DNA from: Janthinobacterium sp. FW305-129
GTDB taxonomy: Bacteria > Pseudomonadota > Gammaproteobacteria > Burkholderiales > Burkholderiaceae_D
Direction of reading: 5' to 3'
Assembly: GCF_020858115.1 (NCBI RefSeq)
Contig: NZ_JACYMM010000002.1
Coordinates: 62,001-126,000, forward strand
DNA length: 64,000 nucleotides
Positions 1 through 9,553 of the stretch are shown here, piece after piece. A program made the position numbers and the translations under genes. The notes beneath the pieces were generated by a model. That model did no database searches, had not been told where the DNA came from, and saw only the letters and a list, made by a program, of their open reading frames with translations. Each line of letters starts with the position of its first letter. The first letter of the stretch is position 1.

Positions 1-785
1 GAATCGGACGGGCAGGCGGAGAAGGCCTTTTCTTCCAGGCGGCAGAAATCGAGGTCGCGGTAACCGTCGCGCACGGCCGCTTCGCAGGCGGCCAGCATGG
101 CGGGCTGGAATTGCCCCAGCTCGCCCAGATAGCGTTCGGCGCGGAACAGGAACATGCCGCTGTTCCAGAAATAATTACCGGCGGCAAGGAACGACTGCGC
201 CGTGGCCAGGTCTGGCTTTTCCACGAAACGCTCGACCTTGCAGCCCACGGCGCCCGGATGCACGGGCACGCCGCTGCGGATGTAGCCATAGCCCGTTTCC
301 GGCGCCGTCGGCACGATGCCGAAGGTGGCCAGCGCGCCGTCGGCTGCCAGCGATGCCGCTTCGGCGATAGCCTGGTGAAACGCGGCCACGTCGGTGATGA
401 CGTGGTCGGCCGGCAAGACCAGCATCAGCGCCTGCGGGTCGATGGCCAGCAGGTATTGCGCGGCCACGGCCACGGCCGGCGCCGTGTTGCGACCGACGGG
501 TTCGAGCAGGATGCCCAGCGGCGGCAAGCCGATCTCGCGCAATTGCTCGGCCACCATGAAGCGGTGCTCATTGCCGCACACCACCAGCGGCGGCATGACG
601 TCGAAGGCGGCCAGTCCGCTATCGCCGGCACGGCGGTTCGGCAAGCTCGTCACGCGCAGCGCCGTTTCCTGCAGCATGGTCTTGTCCGTTACCAGCGGCA
701 ACAGTTGCTTGGGCAACACGGCGCGCGACAGCGGCCATAAGCGGGTGCCCGAACCGCCGGACAGGATGACTGGGTAAATTTTCAT
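1..785 (-). CDS. manC: Mannose-1-phosphate guanylyltransferase (ManC/AlgA type), 3' end outside window
   Basis: Makes GDP-mannose from GTP and mannose-1-phosphate in the cytoplasm, the precursor for the AlgD reaction encoded nearby. The protein opens MKIYPVILSGGSGTRLWPLS, and GGSGTRLWPLSR is the nucleotide-binding signature of this family. Further on are FVEKPD and NSGMFLF, which are also typical. About 261 codons are visible. The full-length bifunctional enzyme is usually about 470-480 residues, so any C-terminal phosphomannose isomerase (cupin) domain lies outside the window. The start is the ATG at 785, 20 bases after the preceding gene. It is the last visible gene of the EPS operon. Family assignment is sure; whether it is bifunctional cannot be seen. 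Confidence 0.93.
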   Translation of the reverse strand, partial: MKIYPVILSGGSGTRLWPLSRAVLPKQLLPLVTDKTMLQETALRVTSLPNRRAGDSGLAAFDVMPPLVVCGNEHRFMVAEQLREIGLPPLGILLEPVGRNTAPAVAVAAQYLLAIDPQALMLVLPADHVITDVAAFHQAIAEAASLAADGALATFGIVPTAPETGYGYIRSGVPVHPGAVGCKVERFVEKPDLATAQSFLAAGNYFWNSGMFLFRAERYLGELGQFQPAMLAACEAAVRDGYRDLDFCRLEEKAFSACPSD

Positions 786-805
786 GGTTTCATTTCAAAA
801 ACAGT

Positions 806-1960
806 TTATTGGGCAGCATACAGGGCCGGCGGCGTTTCCGCGCGGCGCAGGCTGCGCCGGTCGCGCGCATTGCCCCACGCATCGTTCTCATACTCGGAAA
901 CGTGGCGCATCTGGCCGGCACGGTCGACACTATAATCCTTGAAGACGATCATTTCATCAAGCAACACGCCAGGCAGCACGCGCGTGTACTCGAACAGCAC
1001 GCTGCGCACCACTTCGGCGCCGCCGCAGACATGGCTGCCGTGGCCGATCCAGGCCGGCCCGATGATGGTCGTGCCCGCTTCGATGCGGCAGCCCGAGCCG
1101 ATGTAGACGGGCCCCTCGATGCGCGTGCCGCCGCTCCAGTCGATGCTGGTGTTCAGGCCGGCCCACACGCCATCGGCGATGCGGGTGCCAGGAACATGTA
1201 AATTGGCAACTTTTCCCATCAACACACTTTGCAGCACTTCCCAGTAATCCTTGATGCTGCCGATATCGATCCAGTTGTACTGGCACTTTTGCGCATGGAA
1301 GGGCAAGCCCCGCTCTACCAGCAGGGGAAACAGTTCCGAGCCGATATCGAAGGGCTGGCCGGCGGGAATCAGGTCCAGCACGGCCGGCTCGAAAATATAG
1401 ATGCCGGTGCTGACGCAATTGGACAGCGCATCGGCCTGCGCCGGCTTTTCCTGGAAGGCGCGGATGCGCCCGTCTGCATCGCTGACCACCACGCCATAGC
1501 TCGACACCTTGTCCCACGGCACTTCCAGGGTGATGACGGTCGCCAGCGCGCCCTTGCTGCGATGCTCGCGCACGGCCGCTTCCAGGTCCAGGTCGATCAA
1601 GGCGTCGCCGCACAGCACGATCGTCGTCTCGTCGAAAAAGCCGCCGAACTCCTGGATCTTCTTCATGCCGCCGGCCGAGCCCAGCGGCTGCGGCACGACC
1701 TCGCCCGCGTCGTTCGTATAGCCTTCGAAGGAATAGCCGATGCGCACGCCGAACTGGTGGCCTTCGCCGAAATACTCCTCGATCTTTTCATGCAGGTAGC
1801 TGACGTTGACCATGATATCGGTCACGCCATGCTGCGCCAGGTGTTCCACCAGGTAAGCCATCACGGGTTTGCCCAGGATGGGAATCATCGGCTTGGGCAA
1901 ATCGTAGGTCAGGGGCTGCACGCGCGTGCCCTTGCCTGCGGCCAATATCATTGCTTTCAT
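806..1960 (-). CDS. NDP-sugar pyrophosphorylase (mannose-1-phosphate guanylyltransferase-like) with left-handed beta-helix tail
   Basis: 384 residues. The N-terminal nucleotidyltransferase domain (about 1-235) starts MKAMILAAGKGTRVQPLTYD with LPKPMIPI, the classical NTP-transferase signature. The C-terminal part (about 245-345) has hexapeptide-like repeats (IEGPVYIGSGCRIEAGTTI, then IGPAWIGHGSHV) of a left-handed beta-helix. This layout is that of GMP-A type GDP-mannose pyrophosphorylases or glucose-1-phosphate nucleotidyltransferases. The operon already has a ManC, so it may make a different NDP-sugar or be a second GDP-mannose source. Substrate cannot be read from the sequence. It lies between a GT4 gene and manC, in one operon. 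Confidence 0.85.
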   Translation of the reverse strand: MKAMILAAGKGTRVQPLTYDLPKPMIPILGKPVMAYLVEHLAQHGVTDIMVNVSYLHEKIEEYFGEGHQFGVRIGYSFEGYTNDAGEVVPQPLGSAGGMKKIQEFGGFFDETTIVLCGDALIDLDLEAAVREHRSKGALATVITLEVPWDKVSSYGVVVSDADGRIRAFQEKPAQADALSNCVSTGIYIFEPAVLDLIPAGQPFDIGSELFPLLVERGLPFHAQKCQYNWIDIGSIKDYWEVLQSVLMGKVANLHVPGTRIADGVWAGLNTSIDWSGGTRIEGPVYIGSGCRIEAGTTIIGPAWIGHGSHVCGGAEVVRSVLFEYTRVLPGVLLDEMIVFKDYSVDRAGQMRHVSEYENDAWGNARDRRSLRRAETPPALYAAQ

Positions 1961-1993
1961 CGTCGGACATACTCCATCAGGATTGAGTGCACT

Positions 1994-3256
1994 TCAGCGG
2001 CCATCCTTGCTCAAGGTCACGGGAGCGGCGGGCGCGGCGGCGGGAAACAGGCGCGCATACGCGGCCAGCAGCTTGGGCGCTTCATATTCCCACTCCAGCT
2101 CGTTGATCACGCGGTGGCGGCCGAAAGCCCCCATCTGTTCGCGGCGGGCGGGGTCGTCCAGCAATTCGACGATCTTGCGCGCCATGTCGACAGGGTCGTT
2201 CTTCAATGCATACAAGGATGCCTGCTGGGCGGAAACCTTGCCCTCGACCAGATCAAACTGCACGATCGGTTTGCCCAGCGCCATGTATTCCATGATCTTG
2301 TTCATGGTCGACTTGTCGTTCATGTCGTTGGCCACGTCCGGATTCACGCACACATCGGACGTGTTGAGCATTTCCAGCAGCTGCTGGTCCGGCACGCGCC
2401 CCGTAAACGTCACGTAGTCGGCGATGCCCAGGTCCTGCGCCATCTGCTTCATCTGCTCCAGCGACGTGCCGCCGCCCACCAGGCCGAACTGCACATCCTC
2501 GCGCTTCAGGGTTTGCACGATGTATTGCGCCGCCTGCAGCAGCAGGTCAATGCCTTCCTGCGCACCCATCACACCCACATAGCCGACCAGGTAGGCGCGG
2601 CCCTTCTTGAGTTCCGCCACGGGCGGCAGCACGCGCAGGCGGTCCAGCTTGGGTCCGCTGCGCACCACGTAGACGTCGTTCGGGTCCATGCCGCCCCGCT
2701 CGATGGCAATCTTCTTGTACGACTCATTGGTGGCGATCGACACGTCGGCGCTCTGGAACGACCAGCGCTCGAACAGCACCATCAGCTTGTAAAAGAAATC
2801 GCGGCGGCCGAACTTGGCTTCGTACAGCTCCGGATTGATGTCGTGGTGGTCGAACAGGAAACGCTTGCCCATCGTCAACTTGAAGAAGCCGCCGATGAGG
2901 AACAGCAAATCGGGCGGATTGCAGGCGTGAATCACGTCGAAGCCGCGCGCAAAATGCACTTTCCATGCCAGACGGAAAGTATGGAACAGCGCCAGCGAGT
3001 ATTCCACCAGGTAGCCCTTGGCCCCTTCCGCTTCCAGCGGCAGGTTGTAGCGGTAGATATGGATGCCGTCGATGGCTTCGTAGCGCGACTCGTAGCCCTT
3101 GCCCGTCGGGCAGATGATCGACACTTCGTAGCCATTCGCATGCAGGGTGGTCGCTTCCTGCCACACGCGCCGGTCGAACGGCGACGGCAGGTTTTCCACC
3201 AGGATCAGCACGCGCCTTGGCTGGCCAGCCACGGTATTACCAGCAGATGCCGTCAT
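1994..3256 (-). CDS. Glycosyltransferase, GT4 family, EPS locus
   Basis: 420 residues. Two Rossmann-like domains of the GT-B fold: the N-terminal half begins RRVLILVENLPSPFDRRVWQ, and the C-terminal half contains GYVGVMGAQEGID and KIMEYMALGKPIVQFD, the donor-binding E-x7-E type region. It would add one sugar to the lipid-linked repeat unit on the cytoplasmic face of the membrane. I chose the ATG at 3256 because GGAGAG sits just upstream; a longer frame back to 3379 lies inside algD and has no ribosome site. The start overlaps the end of algD by 20 bases, suggesting coupled translation. Donor and acceptor are unknown. Confidence 0.88.
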   Translation of the reverse strand: MTASAGNTVAGQPRRVLILVENLPSPFDRRVWQEATTLHANGYEVSIICPTGKGYESRYEAIDGIHIYRYNLPLEAEGAKGYLVEYSLALFHTFRLAWKVHFARGFDVIHACNPPDLLFLIGGFFKLTMGKRFLFDHHDINPELYEAKFGRRDFFYKLMVLFERWSFQSADVSIATNESYKKIAIERGGMDPNDVYVVRSGPKLDRLRVLPPVAELKKGRAYLVGYVGVMGAQEGIDLLLQAAQYIVQTLKREDVQFGLVGGGTSLEQMKQMAQDLGIADYVTFTGRVPDQQLLEMLNTSDVCVNPDVANDMNDKSTMNKIMEYMALGKPIVQFDLVEGKVSAQQASLYALKNDPVDMARKIVELLDDPARREQMGAFGRHRVINELEWEYEAPKLLAAYARLFPAAAPAAPVTLSKDGR

Positions 3257-4547
3257 ATTGCTCTCCACTTTGTTCCTTGCTGATGCGCACCAGGTCGACG
3301 ATGTGCTGGTGCGGCCGCAGGCTGGCGGGCACGGTCTTGAATTCGGCCGCGCCGTTGCCGATGACGATGGTGTCGGCAAAATCGAGCACGTCCTGCATGT
3401 TGTCCACCATCAACTTGGAAATGTGCGGGATCATGTTCAGGATGTAATCCTGGTTGGCGCCCGTCAGGGCGGCCAGGTTGACGTTCTTGTCGTACAGCTT
3501 CAGCTCGTAGCCCTTGCCCAGCAAATACTCGATCACATCGACCAGCGGCGACTCGCGCAAGTCGTCCGTGCCGGCCTTGAACGAGAAGCCCAGGATGCCC
3601 ACCTTGCGCGCGCCCTTGTCGACGATCATCTTGATGCCCTTTTCCACTTGCTTCTGGTTCGATGGCAGGATAGAGTTAAGCAAGGGCAAATCGAGATCCA
3701 GGCTGCGCGCCTTGTAGGTCAGCGCGCGCACGTCCTTCGGCAGGCACGAGCCGCCGAAGGCAAAGCCCGGCTTCATGTAGTACGGCGACAAATTCAGCTT
3801 GGTGTCCTGGCAGAAAATCTCCATCACCGTGTGGCCATCGATGCCGACGGCCTTGCAGATATTGCCGATTTCATTGGCGAACGCCACCTTGACGGCGTGC
3901 CAGGTGTTGTCCGTGTATTTCACCATTTCGGCCGTTTCCACGTCCGTGCGCACCAGCGGCGCGTCCATTTTTTCGTACAGCTGCACCAGCAAGGCGCCCG
4001 CCTTTTCATCGGATTCGCCGATCACCGTCTTCGGCGGATTGTAGTAATCGTAGACGGCCGTGCCTTCGCGCAGGAATTCCGGGTTGTTGCAGACGCCAAA
4101 GTCGACGCCGGCCACCTTGCCCGACGCCGCTTCCAGGGTCGGGATCACCAGCGCGCGCATGGAGCCGGGCAGCATGGTCGAGCGCGCCACGACGACGTGG
4201 AAGCTATCCTTTTCACGGATGGCGGCGCCGATTTCCTGGCACACCTTGCGCACATGGCTCAGGTCCAGGTTGCCATTGAGCTGCGAGGGCGTGCCCACGC
4301 AGATGAGCGACATGTCCGAGCCGAAGACGGCGTCGCGCACGTCGAAGGTGGCGCGCAAATGGCCGCTTTTGACGGTGGCGGCAATCATCTCGCCGATGTC
4401 TTTTTCGATGATGGGCGTGGTGCCCTGGTTGATCAGCTCCACCTTGGTCCTGTTCGGATCGACGCCGATCACTTCGTGTCCATCCGTTGCCAGGCAACCA
4501 GCCGAGACGGCACCCACATAACCCAAACCAAATATGCTAATTTTCAT
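3237..4547 (-). CDS. algD: GDP-mannose 6-dehydrogenase (AlgD)
   Basis: Oxidises GDP-mannose to GDP-mannuronate with two NAD+, the committed step of alginate-type acidic polymers. At 436 residues it matches the length I recall for Pseudomonas AlgD. The NAD-binding motif GLGYVG is at 7-12, and GGSCLPKDVRAL puts the catalytic cysteine at residue 268, the same number as in AlgD. The C-terminus GICW is also the AlgD ending. UDP-glucose dehydrogenases share the fold, but the C-terminus and FAFGGSCLPKDVRALTY favour GDP-mannose. ATG overlaps the stop of the upstream heparinase-like gene by four bases (ATGA). It implies a mannuronic-acid component in this EPS. Confidence 0.9.
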   Translation of the reverse strand: MKISIFGLGYVGAVSAGCLATDGHEVIGVDPNRTKVELINQGTTPIIEKDIGEMIAATVKSGHLRATFDVRDAVFGSDMSLICVGTPSQLNGNLDLSHVRKVCQEIGAAIREKDSFHVVVARSTMLPGSMRALVIPTLEAASGKVAGVDFGVCNNPEFLREGTAVYDYYNPPKTVIGESDEKAGALLVQLYEKMDAPLVRTDVETAEMVKYTDNTWHAVKVAFANEIGNICKAVGIDGHTVMEIFCQDTKLNLSPYYMKPGFAFGGSCLPKDVRALTYKARSLDLDLPLLNSILPSNQKQVEKGIKMIVDKGARKVGILGFSFKAGTDDLRESPLVDVIEYLLGKGYELKLYDKNVNLAALTGANQDYILNMIPHISKLMVDNMQDVLDFADTIVIGNGAAEFKTVPASLRPHQHIVDLVRISKEQSGEQYDGICW

Positions 4548-6565
4548 GTTTTCCTCGTATTTTCTGACAGATCAGGGGTAGCCAAACTCAGGTGAAACTC
4601 CGTGCGCAAGGTGGCCGCGCCTTGCACTTGCGCGCGCCAGACCAGGGTCGGCGCAGCCTGTTTTTCATCGAAGCGGCGCGAAATCCAGCCCAGCGGCGGC
4701 TCATCGCTGCCGCATACCAGTTGCACGGTGGCATCCGGCAAGGACGGCAGATGCATTTCCAGCGAGAAATCATCGCCCGCCACGCGCAGCACCCGGCCAT
4801 CGAGCCGCACGCGGCAGCGGGGGTCAAAGTGCCAGAACAGCTCCACTGCATGCGCGCCCTGGCATGCGAGCACGTCGTCGACCACGATCAGCGCGGCGCC
4901 GGGCGCCACGCGCACGTCGCGCCGGTGCAGCACGGCATCTTTCAAGCCCATATAGCCGTCATGGCTGGCGCTCCAGAATTGCCCATCGGCATCGTCACGC
5001 CACGCCAGACACTGCGCGCCGGCCTTGCGCAGCCACAGGAAGTTGCCGCCTGATTCGGACTGGTCGCGGCCATCGACGCGCACGGTATTGTGCGCGCTGG
5101 TGCCGCGGAAGTAATCGCGCCACTGCTTGTGCGTGTGGTAGGCGTAGGTGCCCGGGTCGACCAGCACCGCCTGGCCCGCCACGGACAAGGTCAGCGCCAG
5201 CGCATCGGCGTGGCCATGCGCGGCGATGCCCAGGTAGCCCAGCGGGCCGGCGTCGGCAATCAGGCGCACTTCGGATGCCGTATCGAAACGCGCGCCCATC
5301 ACGTAATAGCCGCCATCGGGGAAGGCGCGCGGCAAGGTTGCCGGCGCGGCGTCCGGCAAGGCATCGAAAGCCTGCGCGCCCGCCTCGCCCAGCAGCCAGG
5401 CGCTTTTCTCATCGAAAGTGCGCGCCTTGGCCTTGAAGTCGGCGCGGCTGAACAGGGCCGCGCCGCTGGCCAGCAGCGAGGCATAGGGATTGGCGCCTGG
5501 TGTCATGTCCCAGTGCGCCAGCAGCGCGTCGTCGGCGTCGCCGATCATCGGCACGTCGCCCGCCACGTTCGTCATGGCGGCGAGAAAGTCCAGCATGGCT
5601 TCCAGGCGCCGCAAAAAGGCGGCCGAGCGGGGACGGCCATTCGCGCGGCCCGCCAGCACGCACAGCAGCATTTCATCGGCCACCGTGTGCTGGTAATAAA
5701 TAGCTTGCTCGCGGTTCACGCCGTCCGGGCCGTTCTGCAGCAGCGCCTGCGCTTCCAGTTCGCGTTCCGTCTGCGCCAGCCAGCCGGCACTTTCTGGCCA
5801 GCAAGGCCATGTGAGCGCGGCGATATGCAAGCCCGTCAATTCGCCAAACAGGTGGTTGTTGGCCGACGAGTGACGCGACAAGTGGCCCGCGATGAAGTGG
5901 CAATGCTGGTAGATGCTGTCGAGCCAGCGCTGCAAAAAGGCTTGCCCTTGCGCTCCCGCAAACAAGGGGCTGTTGATGCCACCGAGCAAGTGCCACGCAT
6001 GCGACCAGCTGACCAGGCGCAGGGCCAGTTCCAGCGCGCTGCTCCAGTTCGGTCCCAGCGGATACGGACACTGCTGCCACCACGATTCGAGCAAGGCTTG
6101 CGCCCCGCGCGCATGGCGCAGGTCGCCGCCCAGGCGGTAGGCCATCGCCAGGTCGGCCACGGCCAGGTGGCGGTTCGGTTCCCACAGGCATTTGATGTCG
6201 CCCACCACCGTTTCATCGCGGTAATTGAGCGTCTTGCCAAAGCCCAGCGGCACCACGGTGCCCGTCTTCGGATCGCGGTTCCATTGCGGCGGGAAACCCA
6301 GGTCCGCATCGCGCAGGGCGAACACGTCGAAACGGCCCGCCAGCAGGCGTTCGGCGGCCGCCAGGTGCGGCGCCGCATCGATGGGCAGACCCAGCCATGG
6401 CGCGCCGAAACGCTGGCGGGCGGCGGGCGGCGGCACGTGCGCCAGGCCGTAGCCGCGCGCCTGCAGCCGCTGCTGCACGGCATCACGCACGCGGTGCGCC
6501 ACCTCGGGCGCCCCCATGGCGCGCAAGCGGTTCAGTTTCCAGGACAAATTGCTCAGCATGGGCAT
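4544..6565 (-). CDS. Heparinase II/III-family protein (polysaccharide lyase-like), EPS locus
   Basis: 673 residues from the ATG at 6565, which follows the stop of the amidotransferase gene by one base; a frame extending to 6679 would run into that gene. The N-terminal half is an alpha-toroid region (NYRDETVVGDIKCLWEPNRH, then HSSANNHLFGELTGLHIAAL). The C-terminal half has the heparinase II/III beta-sandwich hallmark HGHADALALTLSVAGQ and DPGTYAYH. Such proteins occur in exosortase-type EPS clusters and may cleave or edit uronic-acid polymers by beta-elimination. No signal peptide is apparent at this start, so location is unclear. It is coupled to algD through an ATGA overlap. Substrate unproven. 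Confidence 0.85.
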   Translation of the reverse strand: MPMLSNLSWKLNRLRAMGAPEVAHRVRDAVQQRLQARGYGLAHVPPPAARQRFGAPWLGLPIDAAPHLAAAERLLAGRFDVFALRDADLGFPPQWNRDPKTGTVVPLGFGKTLNYRDETVVGDIKCLWEPNRHLAVADLAMAYRLGGDLRHARGAQALLESWWQQCPYPLGPNWSSALELALRLVSWSHAWHLLGGINSPLFAGAQGQAFLQRWLDSIYQHCHFIAGHLSRHSSANNHLFGELTGLHIAALTWPCWPESAGWLAQTERELEAQALLQNGPDGVNREQAIYYQHTVADEMLLCVLAGRANGRPRSAAFLRRLEAMLDFLAAMTNVAGDVPMIGDADDALLAHWDMTPGANPYASLLASGAALFSRADFKAKARTFDEKSAWLLGEAGAQAFDALPDAAPATLPRAFPDGGYYVMGARFDTASEVRLIADAGPLGYLGIAAHGHADALALTLSVAGQAVLVDPGTYAYHTHKQWRDYFRGTSAHNTVRVDGRDQSESGGNFLWLRKAGAQCLAWRDDADGQFWSASHDGYMGLKDAVLHRRDVRVAPGAALIVVDDVLACQGAHAVELFWHFDPRCRVRLDGRVLRVAGDDFSLEMHLPSLPDATVQLVCGSDEPPLGWISRRFDEKQAAPTLVWRAQVQGAATLRTEFHLSLATPDLSENTRKT

Positions 6566-6566
6566 C

Positions 6567-8435
6567 TCACAGATACTGGCGCTGCCAGATTTCCAGGGTG
6601 AGCAAGCTCCACAGCAGCTTCTCGTGGTTTTGCCGCCCTGCAACGTGTTCAGCCAGCACCTGCTGCAGCGCCGCCACATGGTAGTAGTGGCGCGTGCGCG
6701 ACCCGGCGCCCGTCAGGTGTTCGTACAGGTAATCCTTCATGGGGCCGCGGAACCATTCGTTGACGGGCACGCGGAAACCCACTTTCGGGCGCGCCAGAAT
6801 ATTTTCCGGCAACAACTGTTTCATGGCTTCGCGCAAGATCCACTTGGTGGTACGGCCGCGCACGCGGTACTCATCCGGCAGGCTCGACACATACGCCGCC
6901 AGTTCGTGGTCCATGAAGGGCATGCGCGCTTCCAGCGACGCGGCCATGGTCATGCGGTCGCCCCGCTCCAGCAGATTGTCGGGCAGCCAGCTCAGCTGGT
7001 CGAAGCACAGGATGCGGCGCAAGGCGCTGTTGTCCGCGCTGCCGCAGCCCAGCGAGGGGTCGCGCTGGCGCACCGGCGGCGGCATGGCCACCAGGCGCGC
7101 CCGCTCCTGGTCGGACATCATGCCGAACCAGCGCGGCATGCGCTCGTCGAACGCCTCCAGGCCCAGGTTGACGATGGCCGTCTTGGCGCGGCGGAAACGA
7201 TACGGCAAGGCGCCGATGGCCGGCTCGATCAGGCCGTGGCGCAGCAGGCCCGGCAGCATCTGGTAGTTGTCCGCATAGCGCTCGTACACGTGTTTCGGGT
7301 AGCCACCGAGGATTTCATCGGAGCCTTCGCCCGTCAGCACCATCTTGACCGTCTTGCGCGACTCTTTCGCCAGCAGGTAGATGGGAATGTCGGACGGCTC
7401 GGCCACGGGGGCGTCGCGGAAGCGCACGAGGTCGGGCAGCAAGGCGATGACCTGGTCGACGGACACTTCCAGCTCATGGTGTTCCGTAGAAAATTGCCGG
7501 GCGATATCGGCCGCATACGCCAGTTCGCTGAAACCGCCCTCCTTGAAGCCGACGGAAAAGGTTTTCACGGGCACGCCCGCATGGCGCGACATCAGCGCCA
7601 CCACGGCCGACGAATCGATGCCGCCGGACAGGAAGGCGCCGAAGGGCACGTCGGAAATCATGCGGATGCGCACCGATTCATCGAGCTTGGCGAGGAAAGT
7701 GGCGACGGGGTCGGCCGGCAGCGGGGCCGCCGCACGGGGCCGGCTGTCGGGCGGCGTGTAGTACACGCGCTCGCGCAGCACGCCGTTTTCCCACGTGGCC
7801 GTGGAACCGGGCGCCAGCTTGCGGATGCCCTGGAACAAGGTGGCCGGGCCAGGCACGTAGCGGTAGGCGAAATAATCCCAGATGGCGGCCTCGTCCGCTT
7901 GCGGCGCCACGTCGGGCAAGGCCAGCAGGGCCTTGATTTCCGAGCCGAAGGCCAGTTTTCCCTCGTGTTGCCACAGGAACAGCGGTTTCTTGCCGAACGG
8001 GTCGCGCGCCATGAACAGGCGGTCGTTGCGCGCATCCCAGATGGCAAACGCAAACATGCCGCGGAAATGCCGCACGCACTCCTCGCCCCATTGCACGTAG
8101 GCATGCACGATGGTTTCCGTGTCCGATGCCGTGCGGAAATGGTGGCCCAGCGCGATCAGTTCGTCGCGCAGGGGCTGGAAATTATAGATTTCGCCATTGA
8201 AGATGATTTGCACGTCGCCATCCGCATTGCCCAGCGGCTGGTGGCCCGTGGCGATATCGATGATGGACAGGCGGCGGTGCAGCAAGCCCACATGCCAGGC
8301 GCCGTCGGCCGTCGCCGCCTGCAGCACGCCCGTGTCATCGGGGCCGCGGTGGGCGATGGCGCGCCCCATGGCGTCGAGCGCGGCGGGCAAGCCGGCGACG
8401 GACGAAGGGAAGATCAAACCGGCAATACCGCACAT
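6567..8435 (-). CDS. Glutamine-dependent amidotransferase, asparagine synthase (AsnB) family, exosortase-associated
   Basis: 622 residues. Begins MCGIAGL, so Cys2 is the N-terminal nucleophile that releases ammonia from glutamine (class II glutaminase domain, about 1-200). The C-terminal ATP-pyrophosphatase domain contains the P-loop SGGIDSSAVVAL and GEGSDEILGGYPKH. This is the layout of the amidotransferase regularly found in exosortase-linked EPS clusters. It may amidate a uronic acid in the polymer rather than make free asparagine. The start at 8435 is fixed by the required MCG terminus; the frame open further upstream is not coding. It lies between a GT4 and a heparinase-like gene in the same operon. 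Confidence 0.9.
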   Translation of the reverse strand: MCGIAGLIFPSSVAGLPAALDAMGRAIAHRGPDDTGVLQAATADGAWHVGLLHRRLSIIDIATGHQPLGNADGDVQIIFNGEIYNFQPLRDELIALGHHFRTASDTETIVHAYVQWGEECVRHFRGMFAFAIWDARNDRLFMARDPFGKKPLFLWQHEGKLAFGSEIKALLALPDVAPQADEAAIWDYFAYRYVPGPATLFQGIRKLAPGSTATWENGVLRERVYYTPPDSRPRAAAPLPADPVATFLAKLDESVRIRMISDVPFGAFLSGGIDSSAVVALMSRHAGVPVKTFSVGFKEGGFSELAYAADIARQFSTEHHELEVSVDQVIALLPDLVRFRDAPVAEPSDIPIYLLAKESRKTVKMVLTGEGSDEILGGYPKHVYERYADNYQMLPGLLRHGLIEPAIGALPYRFRRAKTAIVNLGLEAFDERMPRWFGMMSDQERARLVAMPPPVRQRDPSLGCGSADNSALRRILCFDQLSWLPDNLLERGDRMTMAASLEARMPFMDHELAAYVSSLPDEYRVRGRTTKWILREAMKQLLPENILARPKVGFRVPVNEWFRGPMKDYLYEHLTGAGSRTRHYYHVAALQQVLAEHVAGRQNHEKLLWSLLTLEIWQRQYL

Positions 8436-8461
8436 ATAGGCTCGCTTAAAAAAGAGTTCGG

Positions 8462-9553
8462 CTAGACTGCCGGCGGCGCCAGCATGGCGCGGTAGACGCG
8501 GCGGAAATCCTGCGCCAGGCGCTCGACCGTATAGGCGCTTTCGATGCGCTCGCGGCACGCTTGCCCCATGCGCTGCAACAGGCCGCGGTCGGCGTCGAGG
8601 CGCACGATGGCGTCCGCCAGCGCCTGCGCATTGCGCGGCGGCACGAAAACGCCATGCACGCCGTCTTGCATCACATCGGGAATCGCGCCCACGGGGCACA
8701 CGAGCGCCGGCGTGCGCGCGGCCATGCTTTCCAGCAAGGCGTACGGCAAACCCTCATGGTGCGTGGGAAAGCCGAACAGGTCGGCATCGCGCCAGGCCGC
8801 CTCTTTTTCCACGCCAAATTTTTGCCCCAGGAACGTCACCGTGTCCTGCAAGCCCAGCGCCGCCACCCGCTCGCGCAAGGCCGCGTCGGCCGGGCCGCTG
8901 CCCACCAGGGCCAGGGTGGCTGCCACGCCGGCGCCGCGCACCAGGCGCATCGCCTCGACCAGCTCGAACAAGCCCTTGCTGTCGGCCAGGCGGCCCACGT
9001 ACACGAGCGACAGCGGACGCTGCGGAGCAAGCGTCTTGGCGCCCGCATCCGTACCGGCATCGATGGCGTTCGGGATGACTTCCGGCGCCAGCGCCGCATC
9101 GAAGCGGCGATAGCCGAGCAATTCGCACTGCGCCAGCAGCACCAGCGCGTCGGGCAGGCGCAGCACGCGCCGCAGCACGCCCGTCAACAGACCCTTGCCG
9201 CCGAAAAACACCTGCGGCAAGGCGCCGCCATGCACCTGGTATAGCACGCGCTTGCCCATGGCCTTGGCCAGCAGCAAGTACACGAGGTCGCGCCAATAGC
9301 TTTTCACTTCCATCGACGTGTTGATGTGCACGATCTGCGGCTGGTGCACGTGCAAGGCGCGCACGAACTGAACGGGACTCCAGGCAAAACGCAGCAGCTT
9401 GCGCAAGCGCGACTCTTGCCGGCCTTCACTTCCCACCTGGAAATGCACCAGTTGAAAGTCGCGCGACAGGGAACAGGAAAACAGTTGGTTCAAATGGGTA
9501 GTCACCCCGCTGACCGCATTGAGCGCGGGTCCAAGCAACATTACAGTAGTCAT
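8462..9553 (-). CDS. Glycosyltransferase, GT4 family
   Basis: 363 residues. Starts MTTVMLLGPALNAVSGVTTH. The glycine-rich acceptor side is followed by VYVGRLADSKGLFELVEAM and FGFPTHHEGLPYALLESMA, the canonical C-terminal GT4 donor site with the E-x7-E pair. It probably adds a sugar to the EPS repeat. No Shine-Dalgarno sequence precedes the ATG. A consensus -10 (TATAAT on the minus strand, 9560-9565) lies 7 bases before it, so the mRNA may be nearly leaderless. Downstream, AsnB follows after 26 bases. Confidence 0.87.
   Translation of the reverse strand: MTTVMLLGPALNAVSGVTTHLNQLFSCSLSRDFQLVHFQVGSEGRQESRLRKLLRFAWSPVQFVRALHVHQPQIVHINTSMEVKSYWRDLVYLLLAKAMGKRVLYQVHGGALPQVFFGGKGLLTGVLRRVLRLPDALVLLAQCELLGYRRFDAALAPEVIPNAIDAGTDAGAKTLAPQRPLSLVYVGRLADSKGLFELVEAMRLVRGAGVAATLALVGSGPADAALRERVAALGLQDTVTFLGQKFGVEKEAAWRDADLFGFPTHHEGLPYALLESMAARTPALVCPVGAIPDVMQDGVHGVFVPPRNAQALADAIVRLDADRGLLQRMGQACRERIESAYTVERLAQDFRRVYRAMLAPPAV

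Noticed and set aside
1229-3283. 684-codon plus-strand frame opposite the GT4 and pyrophosphorylase genes
   Set aside because: Antisense shadow; both minus-strand proteins are clearly recognisable.
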